Shown here: piece after piece, positions 16,610 to 25,936 of the stretch
Layout: every line of letters begins with the position of its first letter
How positions within the stretch are numbered: the first letter of the stretch is position 1
Source of the DNA: an uncultured Bacteroidales bacterium
GTDB taxonomy: Bacteria > Bacteroidota > Bacteroidia > Bacteroidales > Muribaculaceae
Direction: 5' to 3'
Assembly: GCA_902792895.1 (NCBI GenBank)
Contig: CADBBK010000004.1
Location: 124,464 to 188,463, forward strand
Length of the DNA: 64,000 bases
The notes under the pieces: generated by a model
Databases searched by the model: none
What the model saw: the letters and a program-made list of their open reading frames with translations, nothing else
What the model was told of the DNA's origin: nothing
Translations under genes and position numbers: made by a program

Positions 16610-16939
16610 TCAGGGATGACGATGCGGCGGGAATTCCTTGACTGAGTTATAGGCAACCACCTTGCCGTCGTTGTCAAAGGTGACGACAAACAGCATCTCT
16701 TCGGCATCAATTACCTCACCGACCACCTTGCGGTAGCCCCACTGCTCTCCAGTTTCGTCGGCGTTCTTGAACAGGGGCGTGCCCAGCAAGTGCTGGATAT
16801 CGCTCTTGGTCATTCCCAATTCCACCTTGTTGATCTTAGTGGTGTCGCGCGTGGCGATGCAACTGTCAAAAGCCATATTCATCACAAGAACAAGCATCAC
16901 CGCGATAACTATTTCTTTCATTTTCATCATCTTTTTCAT
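16610..16939 (-). CDS. Small SmpA/OmlA-like (BamE-fold) lipoprotein or secreted protein
   Basis: 109 residues from the Met at 16939. A Lys/Met-rich N-terminus and hydrophobic stretch end at FDSC, a possible lipobox. The body INKVELGMTKSDIQHLLGTP, then WGYRKVVGEVIDAEEMLFV and DNDGKVVAYN, follows the SmpA/OmlA pattern (LxxGMTxxxVxxLLGxP). Such domains occur in envelope proteins. Several Met codons near 16918-16939 are possible starts. It begins 16 nt after the stop of the S41 peptidase gene, so it is probably in that operon. Confidence 0.7.
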   Translation of the reverse strand: MKKMMKMKEIVIAVMLVLVMNMAFDSCIATRDTTKINKVELGMTKSDIQHLLGTPLFKNADETGEQWGYRKVVGEVIDAEEMLFVVTFDNDGKVVAYNSVKEFPPHRHP

Positions 16940-16955
16940 TTTTGATTCAATTACA

Positions 16956-18089
16956 TCAGTGATTACCATAATTATCGATAATAAATTGCCACGCCAACTC
17001 CTTATTTTCCAGACCGATAACGCAATCAGGCTCCATACAGGTGTCATCGACGGTGGCGGCATCGGGACGTGAAAAGAACTTGCAGGAGATACTGCCCAAG
17101 ACGCCAGTGTTGGGCAGTCGGTACGGTAACACTTCGCCATAATGGGAGGGCGAGAAAGTGGATGTCGTGCCGATGATGGTACCGATGTGGTTGTCACGAG
17201 CGAGAGTCAGGAGGATTCCTGCACTGCTGTAGGTCTTGGGGCCCATGACAAAGACGACATTCCCCTCATAAAGCGCGGGTTGCTGATAGTCGTCAGGAAT
17301 CCTGGACGAAGGCATCTGATAGAGTTCATCGGCATGGCCGTCATTTTCCCATCTGGCCTTGGCAGCAGCAATTCTCGGATTATAGGCAGCCATGAGATTT
17401 GAGAAACGCAGATAGGTAGTATAATCCTCCAACTTCTCAACGGGATACAGGTGCTGGAGTAACTCGTCGCACAGCCGGCTGCTGCCGCCACCGTTGTATT
17501 GAACATCCACTACCAGTGTCTTGATTTGCGCCTCATTCATCTTGGTAAACATCTCATCAAGGAATCCTTCAAAGGGATTGCCTTCCATATTCATACACTG
17601 ATTAAACTGCAGATAGCAGATACTCTCAGGCTGTAAGATACTGTAATCGTAAAATGCGTCGTGACGGCTCATCACGTGCTCAGTGTCCACGACCTCTGCC
17701 TCTGTCTCCTCATTTTTTGCCGCTTTCTTCTCTTGCAGGCTTTTCATTGTCGTGAGGTCGGTATGCTTGTCGTGGAGCGGTCCTAAGACTGCGATGAGGG
17801 CATCGACAAAGTCCTCGTCGGACTGGACGCTCCCGCATTGCTCAAGCAAGGCCTCTTTTTGGGCAAACCATTCGGCACGACGATCGGCTTTGATATAATA
17901 AGGGTGAGTATCGGCAACCATATCCATAAACAGGATGGCATCTTTCTGATACTTATTGCCCGACAAGTATTCGTTACTCGACTGGTAAGCAGAGTCGCTA
18001 AGAATTTTGAACTTGCTCACGTCCTGTGCCATTGACCACTGCCAACCAGCTACAAGGATAAGGAATAGATAAAAAGAATGCTTCTTCAT
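16956..18089 (-). CDS. Secreted S41-family (tail-specific protease-like) peptidase
   Basis: 377 residues with a signal peptide (MKKHSFYLFLILVAGWQWSMA). The C-terminal S41 core shows TLVVDVQYNGGGSSRLCDELL (substrate-binding strand), VFVMGPKTYSSAGILLTLA, in which a Ser of TYSSA should be the nucleophile, and GTIIGTTSTFSPSHYGE. There is no clear PDZ domain, as in other Bacteroidetes S41 proteins with a helical N-terminal part. It lies between a TonB receptor (72 nt upstream) and a small envelope protein (16 nt downstream), so it may process an envelope or nutrient peptide. The substrate is unknown. Confidence 0.88.
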   Translation of the reverse strand: MKKHSFYLFLILVAGWQWSMAQDVSKFKILSDSAYQSSNEYLSGNKYQKDAILFMDMVADTHPYYIKADRRAEWFAQKEALLEQCGSVQSDEDFVDALIAVLGPLHDKHTDLTTMKSLQEKKAAKNEETEAEVVDTEHVMSRHDAFYDYSILQPESICYLQFNQCMNMEGNPFEGFLDEMFTKMNEAQIKTLVVDVQYNGGGSSRLCDELLQHLYPVEKLEDYTTYLRFSNLMAAYNPRIAAAKARWENDGHADELYQMPSSRIPDDYQQPALYEGNVVFVMGPKTYSSAGILLTLARDNHIGTIIGTTSTFSPSHYGEVLPYRLPNTGVLGSISCKFFSRPDAATVDDTCMEPDCVIGLENKELAWQFIIDNYGNH

Positions 18090-18161
18090 CTCTGTTTTTT
18101 ATTGTTTTGAGTTAAGGACCCTTTAAGTATTAGAGCCCTTAACGGGTTAATTTTTTGAGAA

Positions 18162-20522
18162 TTACATTCTAGCCTTCTGCTTCTCGCCGGCACCGGTGCC
18201 ACGGTACTTGCTGCCTGCACTGTTGAACTTCCAGGTGAGGTCAAGGGAGAACGTGCGGCGGGCGGGATTGCTGGTGTACAACTCGCGCGGGCCATAGATG
18301 GTAGCCCCGGCCTTGCTGGTGTTGAACAGGTCCATGCAGCGTGCGTCAACGGTCAGTGAGCCAAGGTGCTGCAGGCTGATGTCCTTCTGCACGCCGATGC
18401 CGCTATAGAACCGGCTCTTGTTGATGCGGAAGTTGTCGTAGTCACCTCGCGACGTCCATTGCACCATGGCATTCAGGCGCCACGCGTGCGGCAGCTCGAT
18501 GTCGTTGTTCCACGTCAGGCCCACATACGGGTGGTTCAGCGTGAGGATAGAGCCGTCGGCGGTCGGCGTCTTGTAGTTCTGGAAGATGGCGAGCAAGGTC
18601 CAAGTGGGATGCCAGCAACCAAACACGGGCCTCAGCGACGGGAGGACGGTCAGCCGGTGATAACTCTCCTTGCTGTTGATGGGGTGCACGAGGCTGACGA
18701 GCGGATCCTCCGAGCCGGGATAAGGCTCGGTGGACATCGTCTCGGAGTCCTTGATGCGGGCGTAGTTCAGCGTCAGGTTCATCCACTTGTAGGCGGCATT
18801 GAAGACCAGGCTGTGGGTGTAGGTGGGCTTCAGGTAGGGATTGCCGCTCTGATAGCTGTAACGGTTGATGTAGACCGTCGAGCTGGTGAGACTGCTGTAG
18901 GCAGGGCGCTGGATGTCGCGGCGGTAGGACAGCGACAGCTGCACCTTGCCCACCGGAGCCGACACCACAAACGTGGGGAACCAGTCGCCATAGTCGCGGC
19001 ACACCTCATCCTCGCGCTCATTGAAGTTGTAGTAGTCGTTCTTCAGGTGCTCGTAGCGCAGGCCCACCTGGGCGAATACCAGGCCGAAGCGACGGCCGAA
19101 CTCCACAAAGGCTGCCGTCGACGACTCGTTGATCTCGGTGTCGGTGGCCTTGACGGGAACACTTGCCGTTGCCGAGAACGAGTAGGCGTCGGTGCGGTGG
19201 TTGTGGGAGTATTCACCGCCCGCCGACAGGTTGCCGTGCCACACGGGGTAACTCAGGATGAGCTTCGAGGCCCAGAAGTTGTTGCGGCTGCTGGTGTTGC
19301 TCTCGATGCTGCGGCCGACGGTGACGCCGTCCAGGACGGTTGTCTCGCTGGTGCTGCCCGGCGTCTCGGTGCGGTCGAACAGGCCGTCCACGTTCAGGTC
19401 AATGCCCAGCGAGCCCACCTTGCCGTTATAATAGGCGTTGAAAATGTGCTTCCTGAAACGGTCGTGCTGCTCGACGTCGCTCACCGAGCGCTCGGTGAAG
19501 ACGCCATTCACATAGCTGTCGGTGGTGAACTGGTCACGGAAGTCGGCGCCGGGGTGGCGGTCATACTTGTAAAAAGCACCCATGCTGTGGTTGTCGTTGA
19601 ACATGTAGTTGATCTGCAGTTGGGGCGACCAGCCCTTCCAGATGTTCCTGCCCTCCTGCGTGACAAGGCCCTCGACCCGGTCAGGACCCACAAAATAAGA
19701 CAACTGGTTTTCCTGCAGCATCTTAGCGTGCCCGAAGCGGCCGCACCACAACGAGGCGGTGATGTCCAGTCCGCCCGTGCGGTAGTTCACATCCAGGTTG
19801 TTGGTCATCGTGTGGCCATACTGGTACATGCCCGCCAGGTTGTCCTGGAAGCTGAAGCCGTCGCCCTGCGCCTTCTTGAGCGTGATGCGCACCACAGCCT
19901 TGGTCGAGGCGGCATAGCGGGCACCGGGGTTCTGGATGACGTCGATGTGCTGGATCTGGTCGCTGCGCAGGCGCGACAGTTCGCTCACGTCCTGCACCTT
20001 GCGGCCGTTGATATACACCTCGGCCTCGCCGCGTCCCAGCACCGTCACGGCGCCATCGCGCTTGGCCTCCAGCGACGGCACGCGCGCCAGCGCATCGGCC
20101 ACGGTACCTGCCTTCTCCAGGATAGTCCCCTCGACGGTGGTGCGCATGGCCTCGCCCTTGACGCGCGTCTTGGGCAGCTGGCTCCTGACGACCACCTCGC
20201 CCAGCAGCAGCGAGGCCTCATTCATCTTGATAATCTGGCCATCTGTGGGGCTCAGGAATTGCGTCTCGTAGCCGATGCTCGACACCTTCAACAGGCCGTC
20301 GGTCCTGAGCGTCGGGATACGGAACTGTCCCTGCTCGTCGGTCATCGCCCCCTGGACAAATGCCGAGTCGGGCAATGACAGCAGCACCACGTTCACATAG
20401 GGCATCGGCTCGCCCTTCTCGTCAAGCACTGTACCGGTCACGTCGGGCGTTGCGGCCCAGGCCGATACCCCCACCATTACTGCAGCCATGAGGGCTGCCC
20501 ATCTGCAACACATCTTTTCCAT
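18162..20522 (-). CDS. TonB-dependent receptor with CarboxypepD_reg-like N-terminal domain
   Basis: 786 residues. Signal peptide 1-23; a carboxypeptidase-regulatory-like beta sandwich at 26-105 (VTGTVLDEKGEPMPYVNVVL, DEQGQFRI); a plug (GEVVVRSQLPKTRVKGEAM, VYINGRKVQDVSEL, IQNPGARYAAS, VVRITLKK); and a long OMP_b-brl_3-type barrel ending SKYRGTGAG plus a short tail. It is a relative of the receptor at 12067 but keeps the N-terminal domain. It is likely co-transcribed with the S41 peptidase and small lipoprotein downstream. A palindromic repeat element sits 28 nt upstream of the start codon, inside the leader. Confidence 0.9.
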   Translation of the reverse strand: MEKMCCRWAALMAAVMVGVSAWAATPDVTGTVLDEKGEPMPYVNVVLLSLPDSAFVQGAMTDEQGQFRIPTLRTDGLLKVSSIGYETQFLSPTDGQIIKMNEASLLLGEVVVRSQLPKTRVKGEAMRTTVEGTILEKAGTVADALARVPSLEAKRDGAVTVLGRGEAEVYINGRKVQDVSELSRLRSDQIQHIDVIQNPGARYAASTKAVVRITLKKAQGDGFSFQDNLAGMYQYGHTMTNNLDVNYRTGGLDITASLWCGRFGHAKMLQENQLSYFVGPDRVEGLVTQEGRNIWKGWSPQLQINYMFNDNHSMGAFYKYDRHPGADFRDQFTTDSYVNGVFTERSVSDVEQHDRFRKHIFNAYYNGKVGSLGIDLNVDGLFDRTETPGSTSETTVLDGVTVGRSIESNTSSRNNFWASKLILSYPVWHGNLSAGGEYSHNHRTDAYSFSATASVPVKATDTEINESSTAAFVEFGRRFGLVFAQVGLRYEHLKNDYYNFNEREDEVCRDYGDWFPTFVVSAPVGKVQLSLSYRRDIQRPAYSSLTSSTVYINRYSYQSGNPYLKPTYTHSLVFNAAYKWMNLTLNYARIKDSETMSTEPYPGSEDPLVSLVHPINSKESYHRLTVLPSLRPVFGCWHPTWTLLAIFQNYKTPTADGSILTLNHPYVGLTWNNDIELPHAWRLNAMVQWTSRGDYDNFRINKSRFYSGIGVQKDISLQHLGSLTVDARCMDLFNTSKAGATIYGPRELYTSNPARRTFSLDLTWKFNSAGSKYRGTGAGEKQKARM

Positions 20523-20549
20523 TTCTTTTCTCCTTCTTTTTTTTGTGGC

Positions 20550-20700
20550 AATGATATAGTTGTTGGCCCAAACCCTGCGGGGCTAATGCGAATTACACGA
20601 ATTAGACCAATTAACGCGAATTTTTAATATTTTTCGTGAGATTAGTCTCATTAGCTAAATTCGCATTAAAAAACTTTCAGGGTCAACTCCTATATCGTTT
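20550..20700. repeat. Palindromic intergenic repeat element, copy 1 (151 bp)
   Basis: The left end AATGATATAGTTGTTGGCCC and the right end (minus strand AAACGATATAGGAGTTGACC) are inverted repeats. Just inside lie AAACCCTGCGGGGCTAA and TTAAAAAACTTTCAGGG. A second copy at 60208-60288 has the same parts in opposite orientation. This copy has extra central sequence with its own inverted repeat, TAATGCGAATT (20584-20594) and AATTCGCATTA (20658-20668). It encodes no protein and looks like a REP/MITE-type element. Confidence 0.75.
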
Positions 20701-20976
20701 CCTTGTTTTTTTGTGGCTGTATCATAATTGCAATACCAGCAAAGGAATCCGTGCTACGCACGGAGAAATCTTGTACAAGCCGAATGCAAACAAGCTTGCT
20801 TGATTTGCTGAGGCGCAGCCAAGATTATTAAAATTAAACAAAATTTGTATAAAAATTAAAACAAATCAATTTTTTATTTTTATTTATAATTTTGTTAAAT
20901 TTCTCGGCCGTTAGGCCGAATAAAAAGCTAGAGGCGAATTATGACACACCCACAATCAATCATTCATCATCTGTTG
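20701..20976. other. AT-rich intergenic region with small hairpins
   Basis: No gene seen. TCCGTGC-TAC-GCACGGA (about 20748-20764) and TCGGCC-GTTA-GGCCGA (about 20904-20919) are perfect short hairpins. The second lies 57 nt after the stop of the minus-strand gene at 20977 and could end its transcript. Confidence 0.4.
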
Positions 20977-21537
20977 TTAACTGTTCTCTGAAAGTTTGAC
21001 GTTCACACCGCCCAAGAAGTTGCTTGCGACGATATGCAGGCAGGGTGCCCCTGGAATCTCACGATTGGGAATCTCGTTGCCCACGCCCCCGATGAAGCTA
21101 TGGCTTGTGACATTCACGTTGATGCCTTCAGGAACCAATAGCTCTACACCGCCCAAAAACGTATGGACGTCAACTGCCTCATCTTGGGTGATAACAGCCT
21201 GGCGCAGGTCCATCCGTAGCCCTCCACAGCAGGCATCGAGCCGCGCCCCATGGAAAGTTTCTCCCTTGTAGGCATACTCGTCGGCACCCAATCGCACCGC
21301 ACAGCACACGCGCTTGCCATCCTCGCCGAGCGGCAACTGGCGCTGCAGCCACTGCGACCGGTTGTGCCTGAAACTGTAGATCAGCAGTTCCAGGCCCACA
21401 TACAGCAACAGAACCGGCCCGAAGTATTCCGTCCAGCACTGCTCCCAGTTCAGGTGGACGATGCCCCACATGTCTGCCAACCTCAACAGGGCAGCCACGA
21501 TAAAAATGATTCCGATCATTGTTCTTCTGTTCATCAT
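20977..21537 (-). CDS. LiaF/DUF5668-like membrane protein with cell-wall-stress-response C-terminal domain
   Basis: 186 residues from the Met at 21537. Two membrane segments at about 5-22 and 36-52, then a beta-helical LiaF C-terminal-like domain with repeated F.GGV motifs: ACCGGLRMDLRQAVI, VHTFLGGVELLVPEGINVNV, SFIGGVGNEIPN, SNFLGGVNVKL. LiaF-type proteins in Firmicutes inhibit a sensor kinase; in Bacteroidetes the role is not established. It is divergent from the LytTR regulator at 21741, with 203 bp between the starts, so joint control is plausible. Confidence 0.82.
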   Translation of the reverse strand: MMNRRTMIGIIFIVAALLRLADMWGIVHLNWEQCWTEYFGPVLLLYVGLELLIYSFRHNRSQWLQRQLPLGEDGKRVCCAVRLGADEYAYKGETFHGARLDACCGGLRMDLRQAVITQDEAVDVHTFLGGVELLVPEGINVNVTSHSFIGGVGNEIPNREIPGAPCLHIVASNFLGGVNVKLSENS

Positions 21538-21740
21538 CGTTGTTGGTTTTGGGACGAGCCCGACAGGGGCCCGCGTTTGTGTAATTGTCGGTGCAAAGTT
21601 GCAGCCACCGCGCGACTGACGCAAGTTTCTGGGATATTCTGCGGCATTCTGTGACCAATGACATGCCGAGTTGGGATAAAATGCACATTTGTGGCCGATG
21701 GCTTTGGCCGTGTGGGGGTTTTATCCTACCTTTGTCGGTC

Positions 21741-22664
21741 ATGATGAGCAACGAGCGTAAGGAGACTTTGAGCGTGCGGCTGATCAGCGTCGGTTTCACG
21801 GTGCTGGCCCTTGCCGTGTTCAAGCCTTTCGGGCTGCAGGCATGGCATTGGGAAACCTATGTCCACCTGTTGGTCATCTTTGCGATGGGCCTTGCCGTGT
21901 GCATGCTCACCGAGGGCATCTTGAAGTATGTCGTCAAGATGCCGCGGTCCCTGGAGCACGGTGTGGACTACATCATCCGCCGCAACCTGTGGTTCCAGCT
22001 CATCAACACGCCCCTGATCACCGTGATGATATGCCTCTACCGCCATCTGGTGCTCAGCGGCCGCGTGCCGGGCAACGCGCTGTCGGTAGGCAATCTGCTG
22101 GAGACGCTGCTCATCATCGCCTTCTGCTCCTTTGCCATCGGCCTGTACTGGCGCTTCAAGTTCCGCAGCCGCTATCTGTCGGCCGAGCTCGAGGAGACCC
22201 GCCTGCTCAACGAGCGCCTGCAAGGGCGACACCAGCAGCAGGCCCTGGCGGCAGCAGCCCCCGTGGGCGAGACGGCCGGGCAGGAACACCCCCGGGCGAG
22301 CGCCGTGGCGGCTCCCACGGTCATCACCCTCACGGGCTCGACGAGCGAGACGGTCACGCTGCGGGTGGCCCACCTGTTGTACATCGAGGCCGTCGGCAAC
22401 TACGTCAAGGTCCACGGGTGGGACGGCAGCCAGGTGCAGCACGAGATGCTGCGCGCCACCACCAAGCAGATACACGGGCAGCTGAGCCCCTACCCCATGG
22501 TCGTGCGCTGCCACCGCGCCTTCCTCGTCAACCTGGCGCAGGTCGAGCGGATTGTCACCCGTGCGGGCGCCATGCAGCTGGTCATCAGGCACTGCCAGGA
22601 CGCCCTCCCCGTATCGCGCAGCAACATGGCGCAAGTCAAGCAGGCCATCAACGCCATGGACTGA
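21741..22664 (+). CDS. Membrane-bound LytTR-type transcriptional regulator
   Basis: 307 residues. Four predicted membrane segments in about 10-140 (FTVLALAVFKPFGL, LLVIFAMGLAVCMLTEGIL, LINTPLITVMICLY, LLIIAFCSFAIGLYW), a helical linker at about 140-190, then a LytTR DNA-binding domain (LLYIEAVGNYVKVH, MLRATTKQI, MVVRCHRAFLVNLAQVERI, LPVSRSNM). No receiver domain, so it is probably a one-component membrane regulator. A TACCTTTG box at 21727-21734 puts the transcript start almost at ATG 21741, so the leader is very short. The likely target is the divergent LiaF-like gene; the downstream PUL is another candidate. Confidence 0.88.
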   Translation: MMSNERKETLSVRLISVGFTVLALAVFKPFGLQAWHWETYVHLLVIFAMGLAVCMLTEGILKYVVKMPRSLEHGVDYIIRRNLWFQLINTPLITVMICLYRHLVLSGRVPGNALSVGNLLETLLIIAFCSFAIGLYWRFKFRSRYLSAELEETRLLNERLQGRHQQQALAAAAPVGETAGQEHPRASAVAAPTVITLTGSTSETVTLRVAHLLYIEAVGNYVKVHGWDGSQVQHEMLRATTKQIHGQLSPYPMVVRCHRAFLVNLAQVERIVTRAGAMQLVIRHCQDALPVSRSNMAQVKQAINAMD

Positions 22665-22790
22665 CGCATCCCCCTCCCCACGCGCGCTTGCCAAAACGCT
22701 GTCATCGTGATGAAGAGCTACCGGTCATGCGGGAAATTCAACGATTGTTCCATAAAATTGAGCATCATACGCCTTTTTGATGTCAATCTT

Positions 22791-22822
22791 TTTGTAATTC
22801 AACGGAATAGTCATTACCTTTG
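22791..22822 (+). promoter_or_regulatory. Promoter of the SusC/SusD locus
   Basis: TTTG at 22791-22794, 20 nt, TACCTTTG at 22815-22822. The leader of about 45 nt contains AGCAGA-ACGCG-TCTGCT (22831-22847), a small hairpin. No ECF-sigma or hybrid-sensor gene adjoins the locus. Confidence 0.75.
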
Positions 22823-22874
22823 CCCACACAAGCAGAACGCGTCTGCTCGAGAAACCTTCTAAACATCTACGCTA

Positions 22875-25800
22875 ATGAACAAAAGAATTCTAACGCTATT
22901 GCTCATTGTGATGTGCACCCTGATGGGTCTGCAGGCACGCACAGTGAGAGGAACGGTCGTTGACCAGGTCAACGAACCAGTGATCGGCGCCACAGTCAAG
23001 GTCCTGGGGACCACGATGGGTGCCGTCACCGACTTTGACGGCAACTTTGAGATTGCCAATGTCCCCGACGGAGCAGTGCTCAAGTTCACCTTCATGGGCA
23101 TGCAGGCCGTGGAGATGGAAGCCAGCGATGTGATGAACGTGCAGTTGCTGGATGACGTGCGCAACCTCGACGAGGTGGTCGTGATCGGTTACGGCTCGGC
23201 ACAAGCCAAGGACTTGACGGCGCCCATCAGCGTGGTCAAGGGCGAGGAACTGCTGGCAGTGCCCGCGGCATCGCCGATGGCCGCCATGCAGGGCAAGGTG
23301 GCCGGTGTGAACGTGGTCAACAGCGGTACCCCCGGCGAGGGCCCCAAGGTCCACATCCGCGGTAACGGCTCATTCACGAGCGGCAGCCCGCTGTATGTGG
23401 TGGACGGCATGTTCTATGACAACATCGACTTCCTGAACGCCAACGACATCGCCGACATGTCGGTGCTCAAGGACGCCTCGGCAGCAGCCATCTATGGTGT
23501 GCGCGCCGCCAACGGTGTCGTCCTGATCACCACCAAGCACGGCAACAAGAACCAGCCTGCCAAGATCACCTACAACGGCTACTACGGTATCCAGAAGGCC
23601 ACCAACGTGCTCAAGATGGCCTCCTCGAGCGAGTATGCCACGATGCTGATGGAGGCCAACTACGATGCCTATGTATCGACCATGAAGGCATCTATCGACC
23701 GCTACGGCGGCAGCTACAGCAATGCCGACTTCCACCAGTGGACCTACGGCTCCAACAGCGACTGGTACAAGGAACTGCTGCGCACGGCAGCCATCACCGA
23801 CCACAGCCTGACCATCACCGGCGGTGGCGAGAAGGCTACCTACTCGCTGGGCATCAACTACCTGCACCAGGACGGTGTCATGAATGTCAATAACTACTAC
23901 AACCGCATGAACTTCCGTGCCGCCCTGGACTACGAGGCCACCAGCTGGCTGAAGGTCGGCTTCAACGGCATCTTCTCCAAGGGCAAACAGCGCACGCCCA
24001 ACAATGCCGCTTGGCAGCAGGCGTTCAACGCTCCCGGCATCTATCCCGTGATGGACGAGAAGAACGACGCTACCTTCCCCACCCACTACGCTTCGCCCGA
24101 GTCGGTGGGCTTCACCAACAACTTCTACAACCCTGTCGCCACCGCCAAGTACCAGAACAGCGTCAACGACATCAACAAGTACCTGACCAACTTCTATGCT
24201 CAGATTACTTTCATTCCCAGCAAGCTGAATTTCAAGACAAGCTATGCCTATGACTTCACCGCCGTGCACAACCGCAACTACATGCCGGAGTACTATGTGA
24301 GCGCCGTGCAGCACAACGACAAGTCGTGGGTGAGCAAGAACGAGTCCAGCTACAACAACTGGATTTGGGACAATGTGCTCACCTACAAGGACTCCTTCGG
24401 TGACCACAACGTGGGCGTGATGGTCGGCCAATCGTTGCGCGAGGACAAGTACCACAACCTGTATGGTATCGGCTACGGCATCGTGGAAGGCGATGACGCC
24501 TATCAGTACATCGGCATCAGCACCGACAGCGACAGCCGCCGCGCCAGCGATGGCGGTACCCGCTACCGCAGCAACAGCTACTTTGGCCGCATCAACTATG
24601 ACTACATGGGCAAGTACCTGCTGATGGCCACCTTCCGTGCCGACGGTACGAGCAAGTATCAGGAGACCTGGGGCTACTACCCCTCGTTCGGTGCCGCCTG
24701 GGTCATGTCCAAGGAGAACTTCATGGACAACCAGCGCGTGTTTGACTACCTGAAGTGGCGCGCCAGCTGGGGACGTCTGGGTAACAATGCAGTTCCCGCC
24801 AGCGACGGTTTCCGCTCGGTTTCGACGGGCACCTGGCAGTCGGGCGTGTTCGGCAATGCCACCATCGCCGGTTTCCAGAACAACAGCTACTTCTCCAACC
24901 TGAAGTGGGAGGTTGTTGACGAGACCAACGTCGGCGTTGAGTTCGCCACCCTGCGCAACCGCCTGAGTGTGGACATCGACTGGTTCTACCGCATGACGCG
25001 CAAGGCCGTCATCGCTCCCCGCCTGCCCTTCGAGAACGGCACCCTGCTGCAGAACATCGGTAAGATTCTCAACACCGGTGTGGATGTGAGCATCAACTGG
25101 GCCGACCGTGTGGGCAACGACTTCAAGTACTACATCGGTGTCAACCTCTCTTACCTCAAGAACGAGGTCAAGAGCCTGGCAGGTAACCCCTACATTGCAG
25201 GTGGCAAGACCTACCAGTTCGTTGGCAAGAAGATGAACTCGTTCTACGGCTACGTCGTGGACGGCATCTACCAGACCGAGCAGGAGTGCGCCAGCGACAA
25301 GACGGCACAGGCCAACGGTCTGAAACCCGGTGACTTCAAGTACAAGGACCTGAACGGCGACGGCATCGTTGACGGCGAGGACCGCACCACCCTGGGTTCC
25401 TACCTGCCCGACTTCATCTACAGCTTCAACCTGGGCTTCCAGTGGAAGAACCTGGACTTCTCGCTGGCTACCTATGGCAACGCTGGAGGACAGATGTACA
25501 ACCGCAAGCGCGCGCTGCGCTACGCCCAGTCCAACTACAACTTCGACCACGACCAGGTGGCTAACCGCTGGACCGGTGCCGGCTCCACCAACAAGTATCC
25601 GTCGGCCGAGGGTTGGATTCGCTCATGGAACGTGAGCGACCAGCGCGTGAACTCCTTCTTCGTTGAGGATGCCGACTTCTTCCGCATCCAGAACGTGACC
25701 ATCGGCTACACCTTCAAGAGCATCAAGATGGGTAGCTACACGCTGCCGTCACTGCGCTTGAGCGCCACCGCCGACCGTCCGCTGACGTTGTTCGGAGCCC

Positions 25801-25898
25801 ACAGTTTCACCCCCGAGTTGAACGACCCCGAGGGCTGGGATACCGAGGTTTACCCGCTGACATCGACCTACACCTTCGGTGTAACCATCGATTTCTAA
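22875..25898 (+). CDS. susC: SusC/RagA-family TonB-dependent glycan transporter
   Basis: 1007 residues. Signal peptide about 1-21; CarboxypepD_reg-like domain about 22-100 (VRGTVVDQVNEPVIGATVKV, DFDGNFEI); TonB-box/plug region (LDEVVVIGYGSAQAKDLTAP, VRGNGSF-like IRGNGSFTSGSPLYVVDGMF, VLKDASAAAIYGVRAANGVV); and a 22-strand-type barrel, ending YTFGVTIDF. SusC proteins import oligosaccharides across the outer membrane with a SusD lid. It is followed by susD after 38 nt. The enzymes downstream suggest a beta-1,2-glucan ligand; that is inference. Confidence 0.95.
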   Translation: MNKRILTLLLIVMCTLMGLQARTVRGTVVDQVNEPVIGATVKVLGTTMGAVTDFDGNFEIANVPDGAVLKFTFMGMQAVEMEASDVMNVQLLDDVRNLDEVVVIGYGSAQAKDLTAPISVVKGEELLAVPAASPMAAMQGKVAGVNVVNSGTPGEGPKVHIRGNGSFTSGSPLYVVDGMFYDNIDFLNANDIADMSVLKDASAAAIYGVRAANGVVLITTKHGNKNQPAKITYNGYYGIQKATNVLKMASSSEYATMLMEANYDAYVSTMKASIDRYGGSYSNADFHQWTYGSNSDWYKELLRTAAITDHSLTITGGGEKATYSLGINYLHQDGVMNVNNYYNRMNFRAALDYEATSWLKVGFNGIFSKGKQRTPNNAAWQQAFNAPGIYPVMDEKNDATFPTHYASPESVGFTNNFYNPVATAKYQNSVNDINKYLTNFYAQITFIPSKLNFKTSYAYDFTAVHNRNYMPEYYVSAVQHNDKSWVSKNESSYNNWIWDNVLTYKDSFGDHNVGVMVGQSLREDKYHNLYGIGYGIVEGDDAYQYIGISTDSDSRRASDGGTRYRSNSYFGRINYDYMGKYLLMATFRADGTSKYQETWGYYPSFGAAWVMSKENFMDNQRVFDYLKWRASWGRLGNNAVPASDGFRSVSTGTWQSGVFGNATIAGFQNNSYFSNLKWEVVDETNVGVEFATLRNRLSVDIDWFYRMTRKAVIAPRLPFENGTLLQNIGKILNTGVDVSINWADRVGNDFKYYIGVNLSYLKNEVKSLAGNPYIAGGKTYQFVGKKMNSFYGYVVDGIYQTEQECASDKTAQANGLKPGDFKYKDLNGDGIVDGEDRTTLGSYLPDFIYSFNLGFQWKNLDFSLATYGNAGGQMYNRKRALRYAQSNYNFDHDQVANRWTGAGSTNKYPSAEGWIRSWNVSDQRVNSFFVEDADFFRIQNVTIGYTFKSIKMGSYTLPSLRLSATADRPLTLFGAHSFTPELNDPEGWDTEVYPLTSTYTFGVTIDF

Positions 25899-25936
25899 AT
25901 GAGCAATTACCAACAATCATATAAAGCCAAACGACA

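Noticed and set aside
16940-17197. Longer start for the SmpA/OmlA-like protein
   Set aside because: The extension lies entirely within the S41 peptidase coding sequence and would place the signal peptide in the middle of the protein.
18366-20378. 670-codon plus-strand open frame opposite the TonB receptor
   Set aside because: The antisense protein is rich in Val/His/Arg/Ala with no domain. It arises from the GC-rich codon pattern of the real receptor gene, which has a clear signal peptide and family motifs.
23370-25550. 726-codon minus-strand open frame opposite susC
   Set aside because: Shadow of a strongly recognised SusC gene; low-complexity V/G/A-rich composition.
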